From Echinicola salinicaeni (GTDB lineage Bacteria; Bacteroidota; Bacteroidia; Cytophagales; Cyclobacteriaceae): 64,000 nt of DNA. The stretch spans positions 124,001 to 188,000 of the forward strand of contig NZ_JACODZ010000006.1 of the NCBI RefSeq assembly GCF_014280965.1. Reading direction: 5' to 3'. Made by a program: the position numbers and the translations under genes. Shown piece by piece: positions 9,293 through 18,872 of this stretch. The first letter of the stretch is position 1. Every line of letters starts with the position of its first letter. Under the pieces are notes generated by a model that did not search any database, was not told where the DNA came from, and saw only the letters and a program-made list of their open reading frames with translations.

Positions 9293-9784
9293 ATGTTATT
9301 GAAAATTGGCTTTGGGGGAGGTTGCCACTGGTGTACAGAAGCAGTATTTCAATCCTTAATTGGAGTACATCAGGTTGATCAAGGCTGGATATCAAGTACC
9401 TCACCTTTTACTGACTTTTCCGAAGCTGTCGTAGTTCATTATAATCCTCAAAAAATTTCACTTCATGATTTAATTGAAATACACTTACACACCCATTCAT
9501 CCACTTCAAACCATAGCCACAGGAAAAAATACCGTTCAGCTGTTTATTATATTTTTCCGGAACATAAAGACCAAGCCAAAGCTTCTATTGAACAACTCCA
9601 GGATGACTTTGAAGAACCTATTATTACCCGAGTATTAGAATTTAACAACTTCAAAAGAAATAGTACCGAGTTTTGCAATTATTATTTGAATAGAAAAAAC
9701 ACTCCATTTTGTAGGCAATATATCCATCCAAAATTAGAGTTATTAAGAAAAAAATACAGCAAACTAAACAAGAGAGACTTTTGA
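9293..9784 (+). CDS. msrA: Peptide-methionine (S)-S-oxide reductase MsrA
   Basis: It reduces S-methionine sulfoxide. The catalytic motif is GGCHWCTEAVF (residues 9-19), with His where many MsrA proteins have Phe. The downstream KKYRSAVYY and TPFCRQYIHPKLE segments are also characteristic. The protein is short for the family (163 residues) and starts almost at the catalytic motif, with no signal peptide. It is co-transcribed with msrB. A convergent terminator separates it from the TetR gene. Confidence 0.93.
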   Translation: MLLKIGFGGGCHWCTEAVFQSLIGVHQVDQGWISSTSPFTDFSEAVVVHYNPQKISLHDLIEIHLHTHSSTSNHSHRKKYRSAVYYIFPEHKDQAKASIEQLQDDFEEPIITRVLEFNNFKRNSTEFCNYYLNRKNTPFCRQYIHPKLELLRKKYSKLNKRDF

Positions 9785-9804
9785 TAAAGAAGTCTCTCTT
9801 GTTT
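9766..9804. terminator. Bidirectional terminator between msrA and TetR genes
   Basis: AAACAAGAGAGACTT pairs perfectly with AAGTCTCTCTTGTTT across a nine-base loop and overlaps the msrA stop. It is positioned to end both convergent genes. Confidence 0.8.
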
Positions 9805-9814
9805 ATTCAATCAT

Positions 9815-10453
9815 TTAGGCTTTTTTTCCTTTAATATAACCCTCATATATTTTTTTACCTTCATCGGTCATATAGGGCTCCATCAGTTCCCAAATATGAA
9901 TTGACATTTCCCCAGGTTCATTAAAGGTATAATGTGATAGCACCTCTTTCTGAGATAGCCAAAAAGTAATAATTATTCTTATAGTATGTTGTAGACGCAA
10001 ATAAGTAGAGTCCATCCTATCTTCCATCAATCCTTCTTCCACAAATCGCCCAAAGAAATCCCTTATTTGCCGCTTCCTTAACTCCAAGGTCTCCTGAAGC
10101 ACTTTGCTCACCTTTGGATTGGCCCTGGAGATTTCCAAAATGTCCAAATTAAAAAACGAATAGTGCAGTTGAAATTTTTCTAAATGCTGCAATAGTAATT
10201 TAAATTGCTCAAATGCATTCCCCCCCTGCTCTTTTGCCGAATAGGACGGGCCCATTTCCTCCCTCATATGATCATATATAGCCAAAAGCAAGGCCTCACG
10301 ATTATTGAAATGGTAATCTAAATTCCCATGGCTGATACCCAGCTCGGCTGCAATATGCCTACTAGTTACATTTTGTGCACCATTCTCATTATACAGCTTT
10401 ACAGCAGCATTAATTATCTTATTTTTTGTGGATATTTTCTTTTGTTTTTCCAT
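9815..10453 (-). CDS. TetR/AcrR family transcriptional regulator
   Basis: This 212-residue repressor-type protein has an N-terminal TetR helix-turn-helix (about residues 10-60; KIINAAVKLYNENGAQNVTSRHIAAELGISHGNLDYHFNNREALLLAIY). An all-helical ligand/dimer domain follows. It is the last gene of the leftward block, 217 bases after the sulfatase start-distal end, and a palindrome lies 65 bases upstream of its start. Its targets are unknown. It could control itself or nearby envelope genes. Confidence 0.92.
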   Translation of the reverse strand: MEKQKKISTKNKIINAAVKLYNENGAQNVTSRHIAAELGISHGNLDYHFNNREALLLAIYDHMREEMGPSYSAKEQGGNAFEQFKLLLQHLEKFQLHYSFFNLDILEISRANPKVSKVLQETLELRKRQIRDFFGRFVEEGLMEDRMDSTYLRLQHTIRIIITFWLSQKEVLSHYTFNEPGEMSIHIWELMEPYMTDEGKKIYEGYIKGKKA

Positions 10454-10517
10454 AAATCAAAGCAATAAAACTCTCCTCCCAAATACCATATTTTTTTATT
10501 TAAAGGAGGAAAAATAA

Positions 10518-10537
10518 TTTATTTGAAAACAAATAAA
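10518..10537. promoter_or_regulatory. Palindrome upstream of TetR gene, candidate operator
   Basis: TTTATTTG, four bases, CAAATAAA is a perfect 8+8 inverted repeat 65 bases upstream of the TetR start. Its size suits a TetR dimer. It is AT-rich, so chance is not excluded. Confidence 0.4.
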
Positions 10538-10670
10538 AAAGATATAACCCTCAAAACCTCAATACATACAGTTTTTTTTTCCATTTTTCTCAGTCTTCTC
10601 AAGACTTAGCATATTCGCTACTTGAAAGACAGCTTATTTTAGGAATTTTCAACTAATAAACACTAACTTA

Positions 10671-11975
10671 TCAAGGACTTAATTCACCCAGCACCATCTC
10701 AAATCTCTTAACTTTCTTTTTCTCTTTTTTATTCAATTGATTTAATTCAAGAGCGTTCAGTTCCATCGGATCTTTGTCGATCTTATAAATACTTCCATTT
10801 TCATACAATTTAAGGGAGCGATCATGAACAAAACGACTATCTTCAAATTTACCCCAATTAGGAGCATAATGGCAAAATACCCAATCTCTTGTCTCTGATC
10901 TTTTCCCTAATAATTGTGGATAAAAGCTAATTCCATCAGTAAATATTTCCTGATCATCAGATTGACCAACCACCTCCAATAGTGTTGGAACAAAATCCGT
11001 AAAATCAATTAAATTATCATTCACAGTACCCGCTTTAATTTTCCCTTTCCACTTTGCTATCATAGGAACATGGGTTCCTGCTGCTGTTGTATGGCCCTTA
11101 TCACCCTGTATGCTTTGGCCATTTTGAATAGAAACCACATCATGATCTGTCCCGTTATCCCCTATAAAAATGATCAGGGTGTTTTCAGCTATGCCCATTG
11201 ACTCGACCCCTTCAAATATTTTTCCTAATAGCTTATCCATATAGCTCACCATTTCCCCGAAATACTTGGGATCATTGGTTCTGCCCTGGGCATCAAAGTC
11301 AGCGAAGGCTTCATTATCCGGAGTAGGAACAAATGGATCATGGGTCAGGGCCATGGGAAAATAAACGAAAAAGGGGCTCTCCCTTTCCTTTTCAATGAAA
11401 TCAATAATATTTTCTACAAAAATATCCGGTCCAAATCTTCCTTCATATAATTTATCACCAGAAGGGCTGCTTAACAAAGGATCTTTATAACGGCTACCCA
11501 GTTGCTGTACCTGCCATAAACAATAATCATCAAATCCTGCATCTTTTGGTAGAGACCCTTCTTTATTGCCTGCCAATTTCTGTTGATATTCATTACCATA
11601 CAGTTGCCACTTTCCAGCAACAAAATTATCATATCCCGCTGATTTTAGATAATGGCCAAAAGTTTTTTCCTTTGGATCGAGCAAGCCAAAGCCAATATAA
11701 TTTCTGAAATTATATTTCCCAGTCATCAGCTGGACCCTACTTGGCGTACATAAGGGCGTTGAATAACATTGGGTAAAATTCATTCCTTCCTCGGCCAATT
11801 GATCAAGATGGGGTGTATCGTAACTCTCACTACCATTTACACCCAAAGTCTCGAAACCTAAATCATCTGCCATGATCAGAATTATATTAGGCATCTGCTG
11901 AGCTTCTATCTGAAAAGCTTTAGCATTTAAATTAATGCCAAATAATAATAAAATAAGTACCTGTCTCATTTCCAC
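10671..11975 (-). CDS. Family S1 sulfatase, secreted
   Basis: This 434-residue sulfatase removes sulfate esters, probably from a glycan taken up by the adjacent SusC/SusD. It has a signal peptide (about 1-24). Metal-binding Asp37-Asp38 are in IIMADDLGFETLG-type context. The nucleophile motif is CTPSR at Cys76, which needs conversion to formylglycine, and the metal site FIGDNGTDHD is present. The usual GKWHLG reads GKWQLYG, so the His in that motif is replaced. It lies 49 bases after SusD in the same direction, but a strong hairpin sits between them. The substrate class is unknown. Confidence 0.93.
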   Translation of the reverse strand: MEMRQVLILLLFGINLNAKAFQIEAQQMPNIILIMADDLGFETLGVNGSESYDTPHLDQLAEEGMNFTQCYSTPLCTPSRVQLMTGKYNFRNYIGFGLLDPKEKTFGHYLKSAGYDNFVAGKWQLYGNEYQQKLAGNKEGSLPKDAGFDDYCLWQVQQLGSRYKDPLLSSPSGDKLYEGRFGPDIFVENIIDFIEKERESPFFVYFPMALTHDPFVPTPDNEAFADFDAQGRTNDPKYFGEMVSYMDKLLGKIFEGVESMGIAENTLIIFIGDNGTDHDVVSIQNGQSIQGDKGHTTAAGTHVPMIAKWKGKIKAGTVNDNLIDFTDFVPTLLEVVGQSDDQEIFTDGISFYPQLLGKRSETRDWVFCHYAPNWGKFEDSRFVHDRSLKLYENGSIYKIDKDPMELNALELNQLNKKEKKKVKRFEMVLGELSP

Positions 11976-11992
11976 ATTGTATATTTAACTCA

Positions 11993-12017
11993 AAAGGGAG
12001 GCGGTACGCCTCCCTTT
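11993..12017 (-). terminator. Strong hairpin between SusD and sulfatase (possible attenuator)
   Basis: AAAGGGAGGCG, GTA, CGCCTCCCTTT is a perfect 11-bp stem with a 3-base loop. On the - strand it is followed by only four T, then GAG. It may be a leaky terminator that lowers sulfatase expression relative to SusCD, or a full terminator with a separate sulfatase promoter. Confidence 0.65.
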
Positions 12018-12024
12018 CATTAAT

Positions 12025-13743
12025 TTAATTCCAATTAGGATTTTGCTCCAAATTAGGATTAAGCGTCAATTCATCTCTTGGAATCGAAAGCAAATAATCC
12101 TGATCTGGCCTAAAGCCATAGCCATCCGGCATGGCATCTTGAAAATAATCTACTAGCCCATCATCGTTTACTTTCACTGCAAAACCAGGGAAATCCGATT
12201 GTTCAAAAGGATAACCTAGTGGTCTTTTACCTACAAACAAGGCATGGGCAGCCCACCTCCTATAGTCATCGATTCGCTGACCTTCCAAAGCCAATTCCAC
12301 TCTCCGCTCATTTCGAATCGCGTAAAGTGCATCATCTATTTCATAGCCGTAGTCCAAAAGACTTTCTCCATAAGCAGCCTGAGGAATTACTTCAAAATCA
12401 GGCATGCCAACTCTTTGACGAAGAAGGTTCAATTGTTCAAAAGCTACCGTTCCATCTAATTCATATTTTGCTTCGGCATAATTGAGGAGCACCTCAGCAT
12501 AACGGAAATAAATCCGGCCTGTTTGACTGTAACCTCCAAAATCTGCCCCAGCAGCTGAAGAAAATGGATTAGAGAATTTTTTCACCTGAAATCCTGTTGC
12601 ACATAATTCTTCTGAACCACCATCTAAGAAAGGCTTGCTAAATAACTGTCCCGCACTAGCCACTCTTAGATCACCGGGAACCCAAACCGTTGAATGCAAT
12701 CTCGGATCACAATCTTCTGCTATTTGGTTCAAAAACGCATTTCCTTTAGTATTGACCGCCAATCCCATATAATCATATGGCTGACCATCTTTACCTAAAT
12801 AAGAGTTTACCAAGGACCAAGTAATAGCCATATTTCTAGTTCTTCTGGTCGTATAAAACTGCAATTCGTGACCTAACTGATCAGCTGTACTAGCTATTCG
12901 ATAGAACAATACTTCATCCAAACCAGACATATTGTCCATACCAAACAAACTATAATAATCGCTCTCTGGACTACCAGTATTATAAACTCCAACTGTGTAA
13001 TCACCATTTATCAACTCTTCTGCTGCATCTACAGCTTGTTGAAGGTATTTACTTGGGTCAGCTCCAGATGTACCAAAGTCAGTGCCAGCATGATACTTTT
13101 GCCAGGTACCTTCAAATAAAGCTACTTGGGATTTAAAAGCTAAAGCTGTTTCCTTATTAAGCCTGGAATTTCCTACCTGTTCCCTTAAATCCAAATATTG
13201 AATGGCATTATCTATATCCGAAAGTATAAAATCTGCAACTTCTGTCCTAGGAGCTCGAGGGTCCATTAATGCTTCATCTCCAGGAAATAACTGATGATCA
13301 TAGATCGGCAAGTCCCCATAAGACTGGAGCATATTATAATAAAACCAAGCCCTAAAGAAGTGTGCTTCGCCCAAAAACTGTTGGTACGAACTTAAGTCAT
13401 CCTCCACATTCTCAAGATTATCAAACAGGATATTGATACTTCTAATATTAGACCATTCACCTGTCCATTGGCCATTTCTTGTTGCTCTTGCCCCGTCTAG
13501 AACCGCATTCGGTGTCGCTACAATTAAATTGTCGGAATTATTCTCCGAAAATGGAAGATTGGCACTGCCATGACTGGGAAATTGTGCATAATATTTCTTT
13601 ACATAATTTTCAATATCACTACTGGTCTTAAAGAAATCATTAACAGCAATCTGATCCTCAGGGGGATTATCAATAAAATCCTCGCATGAAACTGTCCCTA
13701 ACATCAGAAGGAACATACTCGCTATATATTGTATTTTTTTCAT
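12025..13743 (-). CDS. SusD/RagB family outer-membrane lipoprotein
   Basis: This 572-residue SusD partner of the STN-containing SusC starts 17 bases downstream of the SusC stop. The signal peptide ends in a lipobox, GTVSC, at Cys20, followed by EDFIDNPPEDQI, the classical RagB/SusD N terminus. TPR-like helices (QFLGEAHFFRAWFYYNMLQSYGDLPI) and the C-terminal IRNERRVELALEGQRIDDYRRW helix are conserved. It should bind the glycan at the cell surface. Confidence 0.95.
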   Translation of the reverse strand: MKKIQYIASMFLLMLGTVSCEDFIDNPPEDQIAVNDFFKTSSDIENYVKKYYAQFPSHGSANLPFSENNSDNLIVATPNAVLDGARATRNGQWTGEWSNIRSINILFDNLENVEDDLSSYQQFLGEAHFFRAWFYYNMLQSYGDLPIYDHQLFPGDEALMDPRAPRTEVADFILSDIDNAIQYLDLREQVGNSRLNKETALAFKSQVALFEGTWQKYHAGTDFGTSGADPSKYLQQAVDAAEELINGDYTVGVYNTGSPESDYYSLFGMDNMSGLDEVLFYRIASTADQLGHELQFYTTRRTRNMAITWSLVNSYLGKDGQPYDYMGLAVNTKGNAFLNQIAEDCDPRLHSTVWVPGDLRVASAGQLFSKPFLDGGSEELCATGFQVKKFSNPFSSAAGADFGGYSQTGRIYFRYAEVLLNYAEAKYELDGTVAFEQLNLLRQRVGMPDFEVIPQAAYGESLLDYGYEIDDALYAIRNERRVELALEGQRIDDYRRWAAHALFVGKRPLGYPFEQSDFPGFAVKVNDDGLVDYFQDAMPDGYGFRPDQDYLLSIPRDELTLNPNLEQNPNWN

Positions 13744-13760
13744 GTCTATTTGCTTTTTGA

Positions 13761-16700
13761 TTAATAAGAAACCTGTAATCCAAATGAAACAATCCTGTCT
13801 GCACCATAGGTTTTACCTGCTCCCCAACTACTGCTTACCGCCACAGGATCTATCCCTACCGGTAGACTACTAAAAGTAAACAGGTTTTCTCCAGAAACAT
13901 ACACCCTAAAATTGCTCAACTTTAACCTATCCAAAACACCGCTCGGCAACGTATAACCTACCTGTACATTTTGGATTCTTACATAAGCTCCATTTTGCAA
14001 ATACCTGGAGTTCACAATACGGTTTTTATTATTCTGCGCATTATTGATATATGGTCTAGGGAAATAGGCATCCAAATTATAATTAGCTTCCCCTTCATAT
14101 AAACCAGTATATTTATCCCCTACCTGATCTCGGAAATAATCTAGATGTTCAGGGAATAAAGAGGATTGGTTACCTGTCCTGAAACCCCAAAATATATTTT
14201 GGGCGCTATTAAACCATAAATCTCTCTTCCCGACACCTCGTATTATCATGGAAAGATCAAATCCTTTATATGCAGCTCCAAGGTTTAAACCAAATTGATA
14301 GTGTGGCGTGGTATTACCAATAATGCTTAGATCACCATGATCCTCCAAGGTGTTTGCCCCCGGACTTACCTCACCATCACCATTTGTATCCAAATACTTG
14401 ACATCTCCGGTATTCCAGGCCAGACCTCCAACCAATGGTGTCAAATCTTTCTCAGCAGTATAGGAATCCACATCTTCCTGTGTTCTGTAGAGATCATGCG
14501 CAGTATAGCCCCAAATCTCACCTTGTTCTCTTCCTTCATACCAATCACTCAATACCCCATTCGGATTGAGGTAATCAGTAATCACTGCCTTACTATCATA
14601 AATATTAAAACCTACATTATAGCTTAAGCCATTTGAAAGTGTTTGATTCCAGGAGATGGTACTCTCCCAACCCCGTGACTGCAAAGTAGCATTATTTGAA
14701 GCAGGCAATCCTGCTCCCAATACTCCTGGCACTGGGGATACTGGGCCAATCATATCAAAAGTAGTTCGCTCAAACCAATCAAATGTAAGCTTCAATTTTT
14801 TGTCAAAGAAGGACATATCCGTACCGATATCAATCGTCCTAGCAGTTTCCCAAGTTAAGTCTGGACTTATCAAAGCAGGTGTACCTGCAAAGCCAATAGG
14901 CCTGCTACCTCCTTGATCAAAAATCCAGTTTACTGCACTTCCTGAAAGTGGTATCAATAATAAATCTTGATAAGGGGCTGTATTCTGGTTTCCTAACTCT
15001 CCCCAAGAACCTCGGATTTTAAAAGTATTTACCGCATTACTAATAGGTTCCCAAAATACTTCTTTATCTATATTCCAACCCAATGAGAAGGAAGGGAAGA
15101 ACCCCCATCGCTTTCCTTTACGGAATCTAGAACTACCATCATAGCGGGCATTGGCTTCCAATAGATACTTTTCTCTATAATTATAATTAAATCGACCAAA
15201 ATAACCTTGGGTACTGATAGTCTGTAAACCCTCACTCATTTGGATCTCCCCATCTGCCGTATTTAATGAAGGGACATCCTGTACCAATAAGTTTGTTCTA
15301 AAACCTGTTAAGTTGCGATTTTTGAAACGCTCAAACTGGGTACCTCCCATCACTTTGAAGTTATTGTCCTCTCCAACCTTAAAGTCATAAGAAGAGTAAA
15401 TATTGGTGGTCCAATAATTATTGCTGTAATGAGTAGATCGAATATTACTGGGCAAGGTATTTCCACTTGGAGTGACCGTTCCGTCCACCAAATGATCATA
15501 AACAGTAAGTTCTTTACTTTGATAGAATTGGTCCACATTTCTCATAGCAAAGTCAGCATGAATGGTCCATCCTTCTACAGGTCTGAAATCAGTAGCAAAA
15601 TTATGCCAGTTCTCTACGGTCTCAGTGACATCGGTACCTGCATCATTGACCCATGGGATTTTTGACTGGATCATTACATTTCCAAAACCATCATACATTG
15701 CATTAGTAGGCATGGTCCTAGCGATTTGATGAAAAATCAAATCATAAGAGCCCTGACGGTCCATATTTGGAATCTCCCTTACCTGCTTGGAAAATCTAGG
15801 CTGATAAGTAAAATCCCAATTATCAGTTATAGAAGTGGTGATTTTACCCATGATATTATATCGGTTAAAGGTATCCGTACCATAATTCAGAACACCCTCC
15901 TGGCCAAACAAACCTGCCGAGAAATAATAGGAAGTTTTTTCTGAACCTCCTGAAATACTTACATCGTGCTTTTGGATAAAACCTTTACCATAGTACTCGT
16001 CAAACCAGTCCCTATTGGCATTACCAAATTGATTAAAACCCCACTGGTTCGTGTTATTAAGATTAGGAGTAGTTTCAAAATAGGTTGCATCTGCTGGAAA
16101 ATTTGGACGACTCCTTAGAAAATCATAATCACCTTCCTGAAAGGCGATAATATTATCCACTATTTCATTTCTAAAGAATCTTCCTCCTGCACCAGGTACA
16201 GCAGTACCCGCCTCATTGATTACACGGGCATGGGTATAAGAATTAAGCATGCTAGGTAAATTTTGTGGTGTTGCCACAGAAACACTACCCGAGTAAGACG
16301 CTTTTAGTTTTCCTCTACCCGATTTTGTCGTGATAACGATTACCCCATATGGTGCCCTCGAACCATAAATAGCTGAAGCTGCAGCATCCTTTAAAACGGA
16401 AATAGACTCTATATCATTTGGGTTAAGCCGATTCATATCCCCAGGAATACCATCAATAATAATATAAGGTTCTCCTCCACCATTTATAGATCCCATACCT
16501 CTGATTTGGATTCCCATACTTGCTCCTGGCTGGAACCCAAAATTGCCTACATTAAACGTTAGGCCCGGAGAAGTTCCTTGTAGTAATTGTGATACAGTCG
16601 GAGAAGGACGACTCTCTATAAGCTCTCCATCAACAACATCCACCGCACCTGTAAGATTGGTCACTTTTTGAGTTCCATAACCAACGACCACGACTTCTTG

Positions 16701-17336
16701 CAAAGCTTGGGCATCTTCCTCCATGGTTATATTAATTACAGCACTATTCCCCACTTGAATCACCTGAGACTTGTACCCAATAAAAGAATAAACTAGCTCT
16801 ACCCCCTCTGAAACAGTAATACTATATTTACCATCCAAATCAGTCACGGTACCTTTTGTGGTTCCCTGAACAGTGATGGTTACACCTGGCAATGGTTCTC
16901 CATTTGGGTCCAATACTGTACCTGTTACAGTAATATCTGCTATAACTACAGGTTGTATACTTCTTGAAACATTGGCCGATTTCTTGACATGGATATTCTG
17001 ATTGACCTGCTTAAACTCCAATTGAGTTTGCAATGCAATATCTATTAAAAGATCATATAAGCTTCTATTTCCCTGATTAATGGAAATGGCCCCAATTCCT
17101 TTTAATTCTCTATTAGTATAGACAAAATTGAATCCCGAAACTTCTTCTATTTTATCAAAAGCTTCTAACAATGATGTCTCACTAAATCCAACTTTGACTT
17201 GTACGTTTTCGATACTCTTAACCTGTGATTTACTGTCATTTGCCCACAGGAAACTCATCGAAAATGCCTGAATCACAAAAGCATATATAAAGAGCTTTGT
17301 CATGTAGGTTATGTGAATAAGTATCCTTTTGTTCAT
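13761..17336 (-). CDS. SusC/RagA family TonB-linked outer-membrane protein with STN domain
   Basis: This 1191-residue transducer-type SusC has a signal peptide (about 1-33). An STN domain follows (about 50-115; FNFVYTNRELKGIGAISINQ, SLYDLLIDIALQTQLEFK), then a carboxypeptidase-D-like domain (about 135-210; GTVLDPNGEPLPGVTI). The plug contains EVVVVGYGTQK and YGSRAPYGVIVITTKSG, and the barrel ends IVSFGLQVSY. The STN domain is what contacts FecR-type anti-sigma factors. A FecR and an ECF sigma factor lie directly upstream, so this transporter probably reports ligand binding to its own regulators. Confidence 0.95.
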   Translation of the reverse strand: MNKRILIHITYMTKLFIYAFVIQAFSMSFLWANDSKSQVKSIENVQVKVGFSETSLLEAFDKIEEVSGFNFVYTNRELKGIGAISINQGNRSLYDLLIDIALQTQLEFKQVNQNIHVKKSANVSRSIQPVVIADITVTGTVLDPNGEPLPGVTITVQGTTKGTVTDLDGKYSITVSEGVELVYSFIGYKSQVIQVGNSAVINITMEEDAQALQEVVVVGYGTQKVTNLTGAVDVVDGELIESRPSPTVSQLLQGTSPGLTFNVGNFGFQPGASMGIQIRGMGSINGGGEPYIIIDGIPGDMNRLNPNDIESISVLKDAAASAIYGSRAPYGVIVITTKSGRGKLKASYSGSVSVATPQNLPSMLNSYTHARVINEAGTAVPGAGGRFFRNEIVDNIIAFQEGDYDFLRSRPNFPADATYFETTPNLNNTNQWGFNQFGNANRDWFDEYYGKGFIQKHDVSISGGSEKTSYYFSAGLFGQEGVLNYGTDTFNRYNIMGKITTSITDNWDFTYQPRFSKQVREIPNMDRQGSYDLIFHQIARTMPTNAMYDGFGNVMIQSKIPWVNDAGTDVTETVENWHNFATDFRPVEGWTIHADFAMRNVDQFYQSKELTVYDHLVDGTVTPSGNTLPSNIRSTHYSNNYWTTNIYSSYDFKVGEDNNFKVMGGTQFERFKNRNLTGFRTNLLVQDVPSLNTADGEIQMSEGLQTISTQGYFGRFNYNYREKYLLEANARYDGSSRFRKGKRWGFFPSFSLGWNIDKEVFWEPISNAVNTFKIRGSWGELGNQNTAPYQDLLLIPLSGSAVNWIFDQGGSRPIGFAGTPALISPDLTWETARTIDIGTDMSFFDKKLKLTFDWFERTTFDMIGPVSPVPGVLGAGLPASNNATLQSRGWESTISWNQTLSNGLSYNVGFNIYDSKAVITDYLNPNGVLSDWYEGREQGEIWGYTAHDLYRTQEDVDSYTAEKDLTPLVGGLAWNTGDVKYLDTNGDGEVSPGANTLEDHGDLSIIGNTTPHYQFGLNLGAAYKGFDLSMIIRGVGKRDLWFNSAQNIFWGFRTGNQSSLFPEHLDYFRDQVGDKYTGLYEGEANYNLDAYFPRPYINNAQNNKNRIVNSRYLQNGAYVRIQNVQVGYTLPSGVLDRLKLSNFRVYVSGENLFTFSSLPVGIDPVAVSSSWGAGKTYGADRIVSFGLQVSY

Positions 17337-17408
17337 ATATTTGTAATGTTAATTGAATTGATTGATAATCTGTTTGATTTAACATCATCTGGATGCGGGT
17401 TTGGCGAT

Positions 17409-17460
17409 TTGCAATCCAGATACCACTTGCAATCCGAGACTGTTAGCGCAGTTTCGGATT
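17409..17460 (-). promoter_or_regulatory. Repeats and hairpin in the SusC leader
   Basis: TTGCAATCC occurs at 17409-17417 and 17427-17435, an 18-base period. AATCCGAGACTG (17431-17442) pairs with CAGTTTCGGATT (17449-17460) with one mismatch. They lie between FecR and SusC and could be a sigma-dependent promoter region or a leader structure. No T-run follows on the - strand. Confidence 0.4.
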
Positions 17461-17512
17461 CTTCATTTCTTTTTGAGTGTTTTGTTGTCAAGTTTTATTT
17501 CATAGGCTTTCT

Positions 17513-18616
17513 TTATTGCTTGAATTTTATTTTCACATCACTATCATTGATCTCGTAATCAAAACGTGCTGTATAACTAAGTCCCTCCAATATATTGCTT
17601 AAGGTTTCATTGGTATAAGTACCTGATACCCACAAATCAGTTTTATTAATCTGCGATAAGCTAATTTTAACACCATACCAATTTTCCAAGGTTCTTACCA
17701 TTTCATTAATAGGAGTCTTATCAAAAATTATTTTCTTATTCAACCAAGCAGTCGTAATTTCTTTGTTATATCTAAAGAGTTCCATTTTGTCCTTTTCAGG
17801 ATTCAGCTTTACCCCATCACCCTTCTTCAAATAAACTTTCTTATTAAGTACATTGTCCATTACAGCAACTTTACCGGTCAATAAGGCCACTTCCCTTTCC
17901 TCACCTTCATAGGATCTGATATTAAATGATGTACCCAGAGCTGTTGTTGACGTATTCCCCGTATGGACTATAAATGGCCTGGCAGCATCCTTGGCCACTT
18001 CAAAATAAGCTTCACCCTCAAGAAAAACCTCACGGGTTTCAGCAGTAAAATCCTTCATATACCTGACCCTACTTCCGGAGTTAAGTTTTATAACTGATCC
18101 ATCTGATAATCTTAATGATGATTTTACACCTGGAGGAGTACTGAATTCAGTAAAAGAAATTACAGGGGCTATTGCTTCTTCGTTTTGGGAAAAGAGCAAA
18201 TTGGCCATAACACTCAAACCAAAGCAAATGGCCAATATAGCTGCAACCCTTTTCCACTGTGATTTGAAATTTGGCCTGTAAAGTTCATTATATTGGGAAA
18301 TTACACTGGCTGAATTAAGATAAATCACCTTTGGCTCGTGCGTCGAATCCTGATCTTCTTCATCTATCTTACCATCAATACCTTCCCACATCTCCTGTAT
18401 TTCAGATTTTGTAATACTAGTGTTCTTCTGTGCCAACTTGAGTACAAGCTCTCTCGCAACAACAATGTCCTTGACTTTCGCGGGATGTTTTGCAATACGA
18501 GAATCCCACTGCTCATTTAAGGAACTCGTTGGCTTTAAAACCCAGCTTCTGAACCGGGCATCCAAAACAAAATCTTCAACTGAAAAATTAGAAATATCCA
18601 TAATTAACGTATTCAT
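17513..18616 (-). CDS. FecR family anti-sigma factor with DUF4974 domain
   Basis: This 367-residue single-pass inner-membrane regulator has a cytoplasmic N-terminal part of about 125 residues that should hold the sigma factor. One transmembrane helix (about 125-143; VAAILAICFGLSVMANLLF) follows. The periplasmic FecR domain has FSTPPGVKSSLRLSDGSVI, FLEGEAYFEV and TSFNIRSY. The C-terminal DUF4974 domain has FDKTPINEMVRTLENWYGV. A second start at MDISN (18598) is possible. It sits between the sigma factor and the STN-type SusC, the classical order for glycan-sensing signalling. Confidence 0.94.
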   Translation of the reverse strand: MNTLIMDISNFSVEDFVLDARFRSWVLKPTSSLNEQWDSRIAKHPAKVKDIVVARELVLKLAQKNTSITKSEIQEMWEGIDGKIDEEDQDSTHEPKVIYLNSASVISQYNELYRPNFKSQWKRVAAILAICFGLSVMANLLFSQNEEAIAPVISFTEFSTPPGVKSSLRLSDGSVIKLNSGSRVRYMKDFTAETREVFLEGEAYFEVAKDAARPFIVHTGNTSTTALGTSFNIRSYEGEEREVALLTGKVAVMDNVLNKKVYLKKGDGVKLNPEKDKMELFRYNKEITTAWLNKKIIFDKTPINEMVRTLENWYGVKISLSQINKTDLWVSGTYTNETLSNILEGLSYTARFDYEINDSDVKIKFKQ

Positions 18617-18872
18617 TTATATAAGTCGGCAATAGCTAAAAGTTATCCCTCCAAAAAGAAAAAAATTAAATTTATTTTATAAATACCTAAAAAACAGAAA
18701 ATTACAACTCTCAAAAAATCGTACTTCATAAATAATGTCTACTCGAGAACTTGCAATTCCCTGCTATAGAAAAAGCATAATCTGGTTGCCTAAATCCAAA
18801 GAATAAACGAATCAATCATTAGCAGAATAGGCTGAAACAATAATTAGCGTTAGAAATATATTAATAGGACTA

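Noticed and set aside
14337-15944. Several 60-100 residue frames on the + strand opposite the STN-type SusC
   Set aside because: They are antisense shadows with no domain, start signal or terminator of their own.
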